NCBI GenBank assembly: GCA_022819825.1
Contig: JAJEGM010000021.1
Span: 1 to 64,000, forward strand
Reading direction: 5' to 3'
DNA length: 64,000 nt
DNA from: Acidimicrobiia bacterium
Lineage (GTDB): Bacteria; Actinomycetota; Acidimicrobiia; Acidimicrobiales; Bin134
This document shows positions 7,840 to 17,142 of the stretch, one piece after another. The position numbers and the translations under genes are program-made. Each line of letters opens with the position of its first letter. Position 1 is the stretch's first letter. The notes beneath the pieces were generated by a model. The model worked only from the letters and a program-made list of their open reading frames with translations. It had not been told where the DNA came from and did not search any database.

Positions 7840-10800
7840 TCACGCCTTTTCGGTGACCTCAGAGCTGTCGTCATCGACCGCGGCCCACAGGCGGTCGTAG
7901 GCGCTGCCGGTCCCGATGAGCTCGTCGGGGGGACCGATCTCGACTACTCGGCCAGCCTCGAGCACGATGGCGAGGTCGGAGTGCTCGGCCACGTTTTGGC
8001 GGTGGGTGACGGTGAGGGTGGTGACCTCGAGGGCCCGGATCGCTTCGAGGACCCGGTCCTCCATCGGGCCGTCGAGACTGGACGTGGCCTCGTCGAGCAC
8101 GAGGATGTCGGGTCGGGCGAGCCACACCCGGGCCAGCGCCACGAGTTGGCGTTGGGCGGCGGTGAGGTTGCGGGCCTCCTCGTCCACGGGGTGCTCGTAG
8201 CCGCCGTCGAGGGCGGTGAGCACGTCGTGAGCACCGATGGCGCGCACCGCCCGATCGATCTCATCGAGGGAGGCATCGGGTCTCGAGTAGGCGATATTGG
8301 AGCCGATGGTGCCCTTGAACAAGAACGCGTCCTGGGGAACGATTCCAAGCCGCCGCCGGTATGAGCGCGACTGGTAGCGGGCGATGTCGACTCCCCCGAC
8401 GAGGACCCGGCCTCCAGTTGGGTCGTAGATCCGGGCGAGCAGCTTGGCGATCGACGACTTCCCCGCGCCGGTGAACCCGACGAGGCAGGTCACCGCGCCG
8501 GAGGGGAGCGTGAACGAGATGTCGTCTAAAACGGGACGGATGGTGTGCGGGTAGGTAAAGGCGACTGACTCAAAGGTCACGTCGCCATCGAGAGTCCCCG
8601 CCTGGGTCGCGTCAGCTTTCTCAACTGGCAGGATCGGCGTGTCAAACGGCTCGGCCAGGCGGTGCCAGGAGACCCGGGCCTCAAGCAGCTCGGTGTAGAT
8701 CGAGCTCATGTACGACAGGGGCTGAAGGGCCTGCTGGGCCACAAGCCGGGCCGACAGGGCGGTGCCCACCGCGACGGTGCCGGCCAGCACCTCGTGGCCC
8801 GCGCCCCACAAGATGAGCGCTCCGCCGACGTGGGTGATGAATGCCACGAGTTCCGAGTACAGGTTGGCGATCGAGGTTGCCCACCGCCGGCTCTGGCGCA
8901 GCTCCCAGGCATCCTCCACGAACCGGCGATTCGCCTTGTCGACCGCCCCGCAGCCCCGTAGCTCGTTGCGCCCCGCGAAGTGCTCCTCGAACGTGGCCAC
9001 GGTGCGGCCGAGGTCGTCGCGCGCTCGATTGAAGGCCCGCATGCCCAGGTAGAGTTGACCGGCGGTGAGGGCGAGGATCAACGCGATGATGCCGATGATC
9101 ACGGGAGTCAGTTGCGGCACCAGGACGATCACCACCACAACCCCCACCGTGAAGCGGCCCAGGCTGGAGATGAACCGGAACAGCCTCTCCCCCACGAATC
9201 CGAGGATGGTGTCGAGGTCGTTGACCACCCGGGTGGCCACCTCGCCGGGAAGCTCGCGGTCGTAGAAGTCGATGCCGAGCTTGGTGAGCCGGTGGAAGAT
9301 ACGACGCCGCAGCAAATAGCCGATCGACTGGGCGATCTTCATCGACAACACCCTCACGAAGTAGCCGCTGACCGCGAACACGACCCCGACAGCCACCACG
9401 GCGAGCCCGATCCCGTAGATGGCGCTCGTCTCGCCGTCCACGGCCGAATCGGTGGCCTCGGCGAAGAGAATCTCGGGACCGAGCCCGGCCAGGGAGTTCA
9501 CCACCAGCAAAACGAGCACGGCGAAGAGGGTGAACAGAGTGATCCCCACCAGCCACCTCACCCGGGGCATGGCGTCTACCCGGCATTGGGCGTCGGAGAC
9601 GATGGGCACCTCCTCGCTCACCTCAAGCGAGTGCACAACGTCCATCAGCTCGGAGGCAACCTCGCCGGTGCCCGGTTGCTCGTGGGCCGCAGCAGGGTCA
9701 AGTGGGTCCGTAACGGCGGGTCGGCCGAGATGCACCACGGTGTCAGCCATCGAGGCGGGACCAGGGCGTCGGGTGATGGCCACGATCGCGGCCTCGGGCA
9801 GGAACTCGGCAACCCGCCGGATGATCTCCATCTCGTGGGAGGGGTTGACGGCCGACAGGGCGTCGTCGAGCACGATCACCCGAGGCCGGGCCACCAGCGC
9901 TCGGGCCAAGGCGAGGCGCTGGCGCTGCCCGCCCGACAGCGTAAGGCCCCGGTCGCCCACATGGGTGCTCAGCCCGTCGATCATTCCGGCCACGATGTCG
10001 TCGGCGCCCGCCGCGTACAGAGAGGCGTTTATCTCGTCGTCGGACACCATCCACGCCGCCCCCAAGTCGAGGTTCTGGCGAAGCGATCCCGAGAACAGCA
10101 CCGGATCCTCAGCCACGACCCGCACCATCGTGCGGATGGTGGTTACGTCGAGCTCGCCCAGGGGCCGCCCGTCGAGCAGGACCTCCCCACTCGTCGGCTC
10201 GACTAGGCCGCCGACCAAGCCGGCCAGCGTGGTCTTGCCGGAGCCGGGCGGACCGTTCACCACCACGAGCTGGCCGGGACGAGCCTCGAACGACAGGCGG
10301 TCGATCACCGGGGTGCCTTCAAATGAGACCCCCGCGTCGCGAAGCTCAACCGACTCGAAGCGGCTGGCGGCGGGCCGCCCCTCGGTGGGCCGGTTGCCCA
10401 GCGAGAGCACCTCGGCTAGCCGACTCTGAGCGGTGCGCAGGAACTGCCAAGAGCTGGCCAGCTCGTCGAAGATCTGGGCGATGGCGATGACATACCCCGC
10501 CACCTGGAACGTAACGAGGAACACCCCCACAGACAGCTGATCGGCGGCGATGAGCTGGGCGCCGGCCACCAGCACCAGGGCGTTGATGAGCAGGGGAACG
10601 GCCTTGAGCAGAATGTCGTAGCGGGCCAGCAGCCGGACCCGGGTCATGGAGTAGCGGTAGGCCCGCAGCGCGGTGGCCCCCAGTCGCTCCCGCTCGTGCT
10701 CTTCGCGCCCGAACGCCCGCATGACCCGCACGCCGCGGACGGGCTCGTCGATGGCGGTAGCCACCTCGGCCCGCTCGTTCAACTCCGCCCAGCTCAGCCC

Positions 10801-11385
10801 CCACAGGCGCACCCGGAACTTGGAGAGGAACCAAAGGTTGAGGGGCAGCGCCAGAAACGCGATCACCGCCAGCGGAGGGCTGAGATACGCGAGGTACACG
10901 AGCAGGGCGATCGTCGCCGGTGCCAGCGTCACGATGGAGGGCAGGAACTGGATGATGCGCTGCACCATCTTGAGGTCGGTCATCGACCGGGTGACGAGCT
11001 GCCCAGTTGCCATCTGCTGGGACATGCGGAGGTCGGCCCACTGCACCCGGGAGTAGAGCCAGGCCCGCAGGTCGTACTCCAGCTGATAGCCGATCCGAGC
11101 CGTCAATTGGCGGGTGGCGAAGCCCACAATGAAGCTCAGCACGGCCAGCTTGGCGATGTGGGACACATAGGGCCCGATGGGAGCGGCTTGATCGACGATG
11201 CCGTTGTCCACCAGCCTCACCACTGCCTGGGCGATCATGAGGGTCAAGATGCTGTGCAGCACGATTAGCGCCAGCACGGCTCGTACCGGCCCCCTCTGGC
11301 GGGCCAGGAGCATCCACACCAGCGACCGGCGCGCCGCCGTGGTGGTGGTGGCCGCCCGCACCCTCATCGACTCGAGCCTGCTCAT
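7840..11385 (-). CDS. Single-chain ABC exporter (TMD-NBD-TMD-NBD), asymmetric sites
   Basis: The 1181-residue protein fuses two ABC exporter halves. NBD1 has Walker A GPPGSGKTT (378-386), signature LSGGQ (483-487), a Walker B ending Asp508 where Glu is usual, and Arg in place of the switch His. NBD2 has Walker A GFTGAGKSS (970-978), a degenerate signature LTAAQ (1074-1078), catalytic Glu1099 and switch His1128. The NBD2 Walker site paired with the NBD1 signature is fully canonical; the other site is degenerate. This is the pattern of heterodimeric exporters, here in one chain as in mycobacterial Rv0194-type pumps. Its ATG overlaps the stop of the fused Liv gene by 4 bp. Drug or lipid export is inferred. 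Confidence 0.9.
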   Translation of the reverse strand: MSRLESMRVRAATTTTAARRSLVWMLLARQRGPVRAVLALIVLHSILTLMIAQAVVRLVDNGIVDQAAPIGPYVSHIAKLAVLSFIVGFATRQLTARIGYQLEYDLRAWLYSRVQWADLRMSQQMATGQLVTRSMTDLKMVQRIIQFLPSIVTLAPATIALLVYLAYLSPPLAVIAFLALPLNLWFLSKFRVRLWGLSWAELNERAEVATAIDEPVRGVRVMRAFGREEHERERLGATALRAYRYSMTRVRLLARYDILLKAVPLLINALVLVAGAQLIAADQLSVGVFLVTFQVAGYVIAIAQIFDELASSWQFLRTAQSRLAEVLSLGNRPTEGRPAASRFESVELRDAGVSFEGTPVIDRLSFEARPGQLVVVNGPPGSGKTTLAGLVGGLVEPTSGEVLLDGRPLGELDVTTIRTMVRVVAEDPVLFSGSLRQNLDLGAAWMVSDDEINASLYAAGADDIVAGMIDGLSTHVGDRGLTLSGGQRQRLALARALVARPRVIVLDDALSAVNPSHEMEIIRRVAEFLPEAAIVAITRRPGPASMADTVVHLGRPAVTDPLDPAAAHEQPGTGEVASELMDVVHSLEVSEEVPIVSDAQCRVDAMPRVRWLVGITLFTLFAVLVLLVVNSLAGLGPEILFAEATDSAVDGETSAIYGIGLAVVAVGVVFAVSGYFVRVLSMKIAQSIGYLLRRRIFHRLTKLGIDFYDRELPGEVATRVVNDLDTILGFVGERLFRFISSLGRFTVGVVVVIVLVPQLTPVIIGIIALILALTAGQLYLGMRAFNRARDDLGRTVATFEEHFAGRNELRGCGAVDKANRRFVEDAWELRQSRRWATSIANLYSELVAFITHVGGALILWGAGHEVLAGTVAVGTALSARLVAQQALQPLSYMSSIYTELLEARVSWHRLAEPFDTPILPVEKADATQAGTLDGDVTFESVAFTYPHTIRPVLDDISFTLPSGAVTCLVGFTGAGKSSIAKLLARIYDPTGGRVLVGGVDIARYQSRSYRRRLGIVPQDAFLFKGTIGSNIAYSRPDASLDEIDRAVRAIGAHDVLTALDGGYEHPVDEEARNLTAAQRQLVALARVWLARPDILVLDEATSSLDGPMEDRVLEAIRALEVTTLTVTHRQNVAEHSDLAIVLEAGRVVEIGPPDELIGTGSAYDRLWAAVDDDSSEVTEKA

Positions 11386-14300
11386 GTCGTCCCGCTCAGG
11401 TCGGGATCAGGGCTCTTGAACCCCCCGTCAGATCGCTGGATTGCAGAGCGGGACCCGCCGAGGTAGGAGGCGACTACCGCGGGATCCTCAAGGACCTTGC
11501 TCACCGCACCCTCGGCCACTTGGGCCCCGAGGTCGAGGGCCACCATCCGGTCGCAGATCGACGCCAGCACCGCCATGTCGTGATCGATCACCAAAAGGCT
11601 GGCGCCGGTGTCGTCGCGGATCTGCTCCAGCATCGGCCCGAGTGCCTCCGCCTCCCGCTGGGCGATGCCCGAGGAGGGCTCGTCGAAGAGGATCACGCGG
11701 GGCGCGCCCAATCTCTGGCAGGCGAGATCCACGATCCGCCGGGTTCCGGTAGACAGCTCCGACACGAACTTCTCGCGGTAGGCGTCGAGCCCGAGGCCCT
11801 CGATCAGCTCGTCCACCTGGCTCTGGAGGCGGTCCTCGGCCCGGCGGACGTCGGGAAATCCGAGGGCGGCGGCCACGGGATCGCGGGTGGCCATGGTCTG
11901 GTCGAGGGCCACCTTCAACACGTCCTCCACGGTCAGCGATCCGAACAGCCGGGAGTCCTGGAACGAGTGCCCCAGCCCCAGTCGGGATCGGCGGTCGGGC
12001 GAGAGGTGGGTGATGTCGCGCCCGTCGAGCAGCACCCGTCCCTCGTCGGGGGTCTGGAGGCCCGTGATCAGCTCGAACACCGTGGTCTTCCCCGCGCCGT
12101 TCGGCCCGATGAGGCCCACTATCTCTCCCTCTCCCACTCGAAGCGAGACCCGGTCCACCGCCCGGTTGCCAGCGAACGACTTGGACAGCCCCTCGATTTC
12201 GAGCCGCGGCGCGGCGGTAGCCCCGACGGGGGCGCCAATCGGACGCTGCTGGTGCGAGGCGCGGACCGCGGCCCCGCCCAAGAACACCGAGCGGACAACG
12301 TCGTCGCGCTCCAAGAGGTCGCTGGTGGGCCCCCGGAAGCGGACTTCGCCCTTCTCCATGAAGAACGCGGTCTCCGCGATCGCCAGCGCCACGTTCACCG
12401 ACTGCTCCACCACCACGATCGTGATCCCGTCGTCGTTCAAGGCCCGCACCACTTCGAGGAGTTGCTCCACCACCGCGGGGGCAAGGCCCAGCGACAACTC
12501 GTCGATGAGGAGGATCCGGGGCTTGGCCATGAGCGCCATCGCCACGCCGAGCATGTGCTGCTGGCCGCCGGACAGGTTGGCGGCCAGCTCGTTCAGCTTC
12601 CCCTCCAGGCCAGGAAACACCTCGAGCACCCGGGCGGTCTCCCGCTCCATGTGATGTTTGTCGCGGCGGTGCAACCATCCGCCCAGAGCGATGTTCTCGG
12701 CCACGGTAAGGGAGCCGAACACAGCCCGGCCGCCGGGGACTTGGGCGATTCCCAGCGCGGCAATCCGGTGCGGCGCCATCGTGGTGATGTCGGCCCCCTC
12801 GAACGACACCGACCCGCTGCTGGCCACCGAGAGACCGGACACGGCCCGCAGAACGGTGGACTTTCCCGCGCCGTTGGTTCCCAGCAACGCCACAAAGTCG
12901 CCCTCGGCCACCTCGATGTTGATGCCGAACAACACCTGCACCGGCCCATACGACACATCGATCGATCTCACGCTCAGCAGCGAACCGTCGTGATCGTCGC
13001 CCATGAGGATGTCGGGGAATGAGAAGTAGTCGGTGGGCGGCGCCTGCTTGCTGGGCAGATAGCGGAACACGCCCTCGGCGTCGCGTCGAGGTGATCTCGA
13101 AACGGCCACCGGCTCCGAGGACCCGAGCTCGGCGGTCTCGCCTTGGTCGTCGATGCGCTGGTCGGCGAACAGATTGGGGACCGGTATCTGGCGGCGGAAG
13201 GCCACGATGGCCAGCAAGCGGCGACGCATCTCGTAGAGCAGCCCGCCGAGGCCCTCGCGCAGGAACATCAACACCACCAGCAGGCCGACACCGCTGCTGG
13301 CGAACAACCACAGCGGCCGGATGTCGGCGGGGATGTCGTCGCTGAAGAACTCGGTGCCCTGGAGGAAGACCGCGCCGAGGATGGCGCCCGGCACCGACCC
13401 GAGGCCGCCGATCACCACCATCGTGAGGATCCGGATGCTTTCCGCCGGCGAAAACGAGCCCTGGCCCAGCGCCTGCTGGTGCAGCGTGAACAGACCTCCG
13501 GCCAACGAGGCGTAGAAGCCCGAGATGGCGAACGCCATCAGCTTTGTCCGGGTCAGGTTCACGCCGAACGCCTGGGCGTTGCTCTCGTTGTCGCGCGCCG
13601 CCCGCAACACCCGCGCCGTGCGGGTTGCCTCCAGCCGCCCCACCGTCCAGATCACCGCGATGAGCGCGGCAAGGCACACGTAGTAAAAGGCGTGCTCGCT
13701 CGACACGTCGATCCGCCCCAGAAGAGGCAGCCGGGTGACCCGTTCGTCGATGTTGTCGGGCAAAAAGGTGAACCGGTCCTCGTCGAGGAGGAACGACGCC
13801 GTCGCCACCGAGAAGGCGAGGGTGGTCACCGCCAGGAACAGCCCTCGAATGCGCAGGGCGGGCAGTCCGACAATCACCGACGCCACCGCACCGATTACCC
13901 CGGCGAGCACCAGCGTGAGGGTGAGGTCCCATTGGTAGTGCACGTTCACCACCGCTCCCGTGGCTGCGCCGATGGCAACGAAGCCCATATGGCCGAGGCT
14001 GATCTCTCCGGACCAGCCGGTGAGGATCACCATGCTCACGGCGATGATCCCGTAGATCATGACCGCCGCCGCGAAGTTGGTGTCGGAGTCGCCCAGTGCG
14101 GTCGGCAGCCACAGCAAGACGAGGACCATCGCAAGCTTGGCCAGCCATCCACCCCATCGCACCTCTGGTAGCGAGGCCAGCTTGCGGGGGACTTTCTTCA
14201 CCGACGCGGTCTCCACCCACGACCCCTCGACCTGCGCTTCGGCTCGGCCGCGGGCGCGCCGCTGGAACAAGAGCACGACGACAATCACGAATAGTGCCGG

Positions 14301-15224
14301 GTCGATCAGCGCCGCGGTGTCCTCGTTCCAGATGATGGCCGTCTCCAGCACGCCAAGAAACGTGGCACCCACGAACATCACCGAGTAGTTCTCCATCCGC
14401 CCCATCACCGCCACGGCAAGTGCCCTCAGGAGGATGGCAGGCCCGAAAGCAGGCCCGAGCGGGAGTCCGAACATCCCCGCTCGCAGCACCATGGCCACCG
14501 CGGCCAGCACCGCGGCGATGATCCACACCACGTTCTGGGTTCCCCGCACGTCGATGCCCACCAGCGAGGCGCGGTCCCGACTCTGGGCACTGGCTCTCAC
14601 CGCGGTTCCCACGTCGGTGCGGTTGAGAAACGCCATGAGGCCGAAGATGGTGACGGGCACGATGATCATCGCCAACAGGTCGTTGACGGTGAACACGATC
14701 GGATCGATCTCGAAGGTGAAGTCGATGGGCGGGTTGAATCTCGGGAAGCGAAGGAGCGCTAATCCGTCCTCGTCGCTGAAAAGCGTCGGGATGTAGAAGC
14801 CGATACCGAGCAGAAGCTGGGCGAGCCCGATGGTGGCGACGCTGAGAATGATCCGCGGCGCCTTCCAGAATCGGCGGATCACGAGGAACTCCACCGCCGA
14901 GCCCAGTGCCATGGCCACCACAATCGTTATCGGGAGGACGACAAAGTACGGCCAGTCCCAGTCCCTCAACAACGACAGTCCCACCGTGGCCGGCACCACA
15001 CCCAGGTCGGCCTGGGCGAAGTTGATGATCCCGTTCGTCTTGTACACCAGCGACAGGCCGAACGCCAGCAGCGCGGTGAGCGAGCCCACCACCACACCCT
15101 GAACAATCACCCCCGGCGGCGTGGGCCAGATGAACTGGAGCGCGCCGAGCGCGGCGCCCCAGATCACAGCCTGACGCGCGTATCGAACCAGAGTGTGGGG
15201 GCGAACGAGGGTGGGCGAGCTCAA
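11382..15224 (-). CDS. Four-domain fused branched-chain-type ABC transporter (LivH-LivM-LivF-LivG)
   Basis: One uninterrupted frame of about 1280 residues holds all four core parts of a Liv-type importer. In order they are a LivH-like permease (about 10-315, with GLSLVYKTNGIINFAQADLG), a LivM-like permease (about 355-680, with LTGWSGEISLGHMGFVAIGA), a LivF-like ATPase (Walker A GTNGAGKST, signature LSGGQ, IDELSLGLAP) and a LivG-like ATPase (Walker A GPNGAGKTT near 1040, FDEPSSGIAQ). The last ATPase has LSTGT where LSGGQ or LSYGQ is usual. I prefer TTG 15224 to GTG 15251, because GGAGGA lies 6 nt upstream and the TTG overlaps the upstream stop (TTGA). It is coupled to the exporter downstream. 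The tethered binding protein at 5979 is the obvious partner. Confidence 0.9.
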   Translation of the reverse strand: MSSPTLVRPHTLVRYARQAVIWGAALGALQFIWPTPPGVIVQGVVVGSLTALLAFGLSLVYKTNGIINFAQADLGVVPATVGLSLLRDWDWPYFVVLPITIVVAMALGSAVEFLVIRRFWKAPRIILSVATIGLAQLLLGIGFYIPTLFSDEDGLALLRFPRFNPPIDFTFEIDPIVFTVNDLLAMIIVPVTIFGLMAFLNRTDVGTAVRASAQSRDRASLVGIDVRGTQNVVWIIAAVLAAVAMVLRAGMFGLPLGPAFGPAILLRALAVAVMGRMENYSVMFVGATFLGVLETAIIWNEDTAALIDPALFVIVVVLLFQRRARGRAEAQVEGSWVETASVKKVPRKLASLPEVRWGGWLAKLAMVLVLLWLPTALGDSDTNFAAAVMIYGIIAVSMVILTGWSGEISLGHMGFVAIGAATGAVVNVHYQWDLTLTLVLAGVIGAVASVIVGLPALRIRGLFLAVTTLAFSVATASFLLDEDRFTFLPDNIDERVTRLPLLGRIDVSSEHAFYYVCLAALIAVIWTVGRLEATRTARVLRAARDNESNAQAFGVNLTRTKLMAFAISGFYASLAGGLFTLHQQALGQGSFSPAESIRILTMVVIGGLGSVPGAILGAVFLQGTEFFSDDIPADIRPLWLFASSGVGLLVVLMFLREGLGGLLYEMRRRLLAIVAFRRQIPVPNLFADQRIDDQGETAELGSSEPVAVSRSPRRDAEGVFRYLPSKQAPPTDYFSFPDILMGDDHDGSLLSVRSIDVSYGPVQVLFGINIEVAEGDFVALLGTNGAGKSTVLRAVSGLSVASSGSVSFEGADITTMAPHRIAALGIAQVPGGRAVFGSLTVAENIALGGWLHRRDKHHMERETARVLEVFPGLEGKLNELAANLSGGQQHMLGVAMALMAKPRILLIDELSLGLAPAVVEQLLEVVRALNDDGITIVVVEQSVNVALAIAETAFFMEKGEVRFRGPTSDLLERDDVVRSVFLGGAAVRASHQQRPIGAPVGATAAPRLEIEGLSKSFAGNRAVDRVSLRVGEGEIVGLIGPNGAGKTTVFELITGLQTPDEGRVLLDGRDITHLSPDRRSRLGLGHSFQDSRLFGSLTVEDVLKVALDQTMATRDPVAAALGFPDVRRAEDRLQSQVDELIEGLGLDAYREKFVSELSTGTRRIVDLACQRLGAPRVILFDEPSSGIAQREAEALGPMLEQIRDDTGASLLVIDHDMAVLASICDRMVALDLGAQVAEGAVSKVLEDPAVVASYLGGSRSAIQRSDGGFKSPDPDLSGTT

Positions 15225-15685
15225 CAGAACTCCTCCCGGCGCTCTTCGCACTCGTCGCTTTCCGGCTCGCCGCGAACCACGAGGACGCAGCCGCGGGAGG
15301 TGACCGCGCCGTCTTCGCTCACACCGAAATCGGTCGCGGCCCAGCCGGACTGGTCGCGTGCGTGCTCGTCCACCGACAGGAAGTCAGACCCCTCGGGATC
15401 GTCGGTGAACCAGGTGAGAATGTCGCCGTCGAAGTCGTCGTCCTTTTCGACGGGAAGGAACTCAGCGCTTACGAAGAACTCATCGTCGGCCCGCTCATGG
15501 ACCCGACCGTGGCGCAGCGTCCCGTGGCCGGTAAGGCGCGCCTCCAGCGTCTCCATGGTGACGGTAAGCGCAACATCGCATTCGGCCACATCAATCGAAG
15601 GACCCGCGCACGCGGCGAAGACTGGTGCGACAAGGGCAAATATCACCAGGGGGCCGACGCGCCGGCCCCCTGTGCGGCTGGTCAT
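15221..15685 (-). CDS. Small predicted lipoprotein, first gene of the Liv operon
   Basis: The 154-residue product has a signal with a lipobox (LVAPVFAAC, cleavage before Cys26), then an acidic mature domain with several Cys residues and a short highly charged tail ending EERREEFC. I do not recognise a family. Its TGA overlaps the preferred TTG start of the fused Liv transporter, so the two are translationally coupled. An extracytoplasmic accessory role for that transporter is possible but inferred from position alone. Confidence 0.65.
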   Translation of the reverse strand: MTSRTGGRRVGPLVIFALVAPVFAACAGPSIDVAECDVALTVTMETLEARLTGHGTLRHGRVHERADDEFFVSAEFLPVEKDDDFDGDILTWFTDDPEGSDFLSVDEHARDQSGWAATDFGVSEDGAVTSRGCVLVVRGEPESDECEERREEFC

Positions 15686-15697
15686 GGCCGCTTCAGC

Positions 15698-17110
15698 TTA
15701 CTCCTCCGAGGAATCCCCCGAATCCAGTTGCTCGGCGATCTCGCGGAGGCGCTCGATGGCGGTCTCATCGTCGAGCTCGCCTAGGTAGGCGGGGAGCCTG
15801 ATGCCGACTTGGGCGGCCAAGTCGTGGATCGGAGGCAGGGAGCTGGCTAGGCCGGACAGGAAGTTGGCGGTGCTGTTGCCGGATTTGCCGTCGCTCCCGC
15901 CGGAGTCCCACACCGTGATCTGGTCGATCTGAAGATTGGAGATGGCCTTGACCTGCTCGGCCACCAAGTTGGGCATCTGCTCGGCAATCAGCAGCAGGGC
16001 GGCCAGCTGGGGATTGCCACCGGCGTTGGTCACCAGCGCCCCGAGGCCTTCGGCCCGGCGGGTGAGCAGGGCCAGCAAGCCCAGCGCCTCGGCCTCCATG
16101 AGCAGTCGCTGACCATCGGCCTCGCCGCCCTTGACCAGCCTGATCCGATCGGCCTCGGCCTCGGCCAGGGTGCGGACTCGCTCCCGCTCCACTTCGGCGG
16201 GCACCACGATGTCGGCTTCCTGGGAGGCCTTGTCACGAGAAGCCCGGGCCTGCTCGGCCACACCCTCGGCGGCAAACGACTCTTCGGCAGCCCGGGCCTG
16301 GGTGACCCGCTCAGCGGTGACCGCGGCCCGCTCGGCTTCGGCCTCCTGCTGGCGGCGTGTGCTGTCGGAGTTGGCAATCACCACCTGCGATTCGTTCTCG
16401 CCCTCGGTGGCGGTGGCGTTTGCCTCGGCCACCCTGATGCGCCGCTCCCGCTGGGCCTCGGCCGCGCCGATATCGCCGTCGCGTTCCTGTTCGGCCACCT
16501 TGATCTTGGCCTCGTTGATGGCCCGGGCGGCTGCCTCGCGCCCTAGGGCGTCGATGTAGCCCGACTCATCGGTTACATCCTGGATGTTGACGTTGATGAG
16601 TCGCAGCCCCACTTTGCGCAGCTCGATTTCCAGCGACTCGGTGATGTTGGTGATCAGCTTCTCCCGGTCGGCGTTGATTTCCTCAATGGGCATGGTGGCG
16701 ATCACCACCCGCATCTGGCCGAAGATGATGTCTCGGGCCAGGTTCTCGATCTCCACAAGGCTCAGCCCCAAAAGCCGCTCGGCAGCGTTCTGCATGACTC
16801 CGGGCTCGGTGGAGATTCCCACCGTGAACGTGGCCGGCGTGTTGACCCGGATGTTCTGCTGCGACAGGGCGCCTTGGAGCTTGATCTCAATCGGCAGCGG
16901 CGTGAGGTCCAAGAAGGCATACCCCTGAATGACGGGCCATACCAGGGCACCGCCTCCGTGGAGGCATCGGGCCGACTGGCCCTGTCCTCCAACCCGGCCG
17001 TAGATCACCAGCACGCGGTCGGAGGGGCAGCGCTTGTAACGGGAAGAAATCCACAGAAGTGCGATGAGAAGAATGACGATTAGGCCGGCAACAAGGGCTA
17101 TAGCCGCCAT
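15698..17110 (-). CDS. Flotillin-like SPFH/band 7 protein
   Basis: The 470-residue product has an N-terminal membrane helix (about 2-24) and an SPFH domain (about 28-190, with INADREKLITNITESLEIEL and VGLRLINVNIQDVTDESGYI). A long Ala/Glu/Arg-rich coiled coil follows (about 195-340), then a C-terminal region with ISNLQIDQITVWDSG. This is the flotillin/YuaG/YqiK layout; such proteins form membrane scaffolds on the cytoplasmic side. AAAGGA lies 7 nt before the ATG. It is directly downstream of an NfeD-like gene, the usual partner, and probably shares its transcript. Confidence 0.9.
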   Translation of the reverse strand: MAAIALVAGLIVILLIALLWISSRYKRCPSDRVLVIYGRVGGQGQSARCLHGGGALVWPVIQGYAFLDLTPLPIEIKLQGALSQQNIRVNTPATFTVGISTEPGVMQNAAERLLGLSLVEIENLARDIIFGQMRVVIATMPIEEINADREKLITNITESLEIELRKVGLRLINVNIQDVTDESGYIDALGREAAARAINEAKIKVAEQERDGDIGAAEAQRERRIRVAEANATATEGENESQVVIANSDSTRRQQEAEAERAAVTAERVTQARAAEESFAAEGVAEQARASRDKASQEADIVVPAEVERERVRTLAEAEADRIRLVKGGEADGQRLLMEAEALGLLALLTRRAEGLGALVTNAGGNPQLAALLLIAEQMPNLVAEQVKAISNLQIDQITVWDSGGSDGKSGNSTANFLSGLASSLPPIHDLAAQVGIRLPAYLGELDDETAIERLREIAEQLDSGDSSEE

Positions 17111-17142
17111 TAACGAGTCCTTTCGGGTCTAGGAGAGATGAG

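Noticed and set aside
6732-7874. A 380-residue minus-strand frame antisense to the solute-binding protein gene
   Set aside because: Its composition is shadow-like and lacks motifs; the plus-strand binding-protein frame is convincing over the same span.
9740-10060. Interpretation of NBD1 as simply decayed
   Set aside because: Walker A, Q-loop region and LSGGQ are intact and the changes match the known degenerate site of asymmetric exporters, so selection and not decay is the better explanation.
11488-14526. A 1012-residue open frame in another minus-strand frame inside the Liv fusion
   Set aside because: It is rich in Arg, Gly, Pro and Ala with no domain pattern, as expected for a shadow frame of GC-rich coding DNA; the Liv frame has clear motifs throughout.
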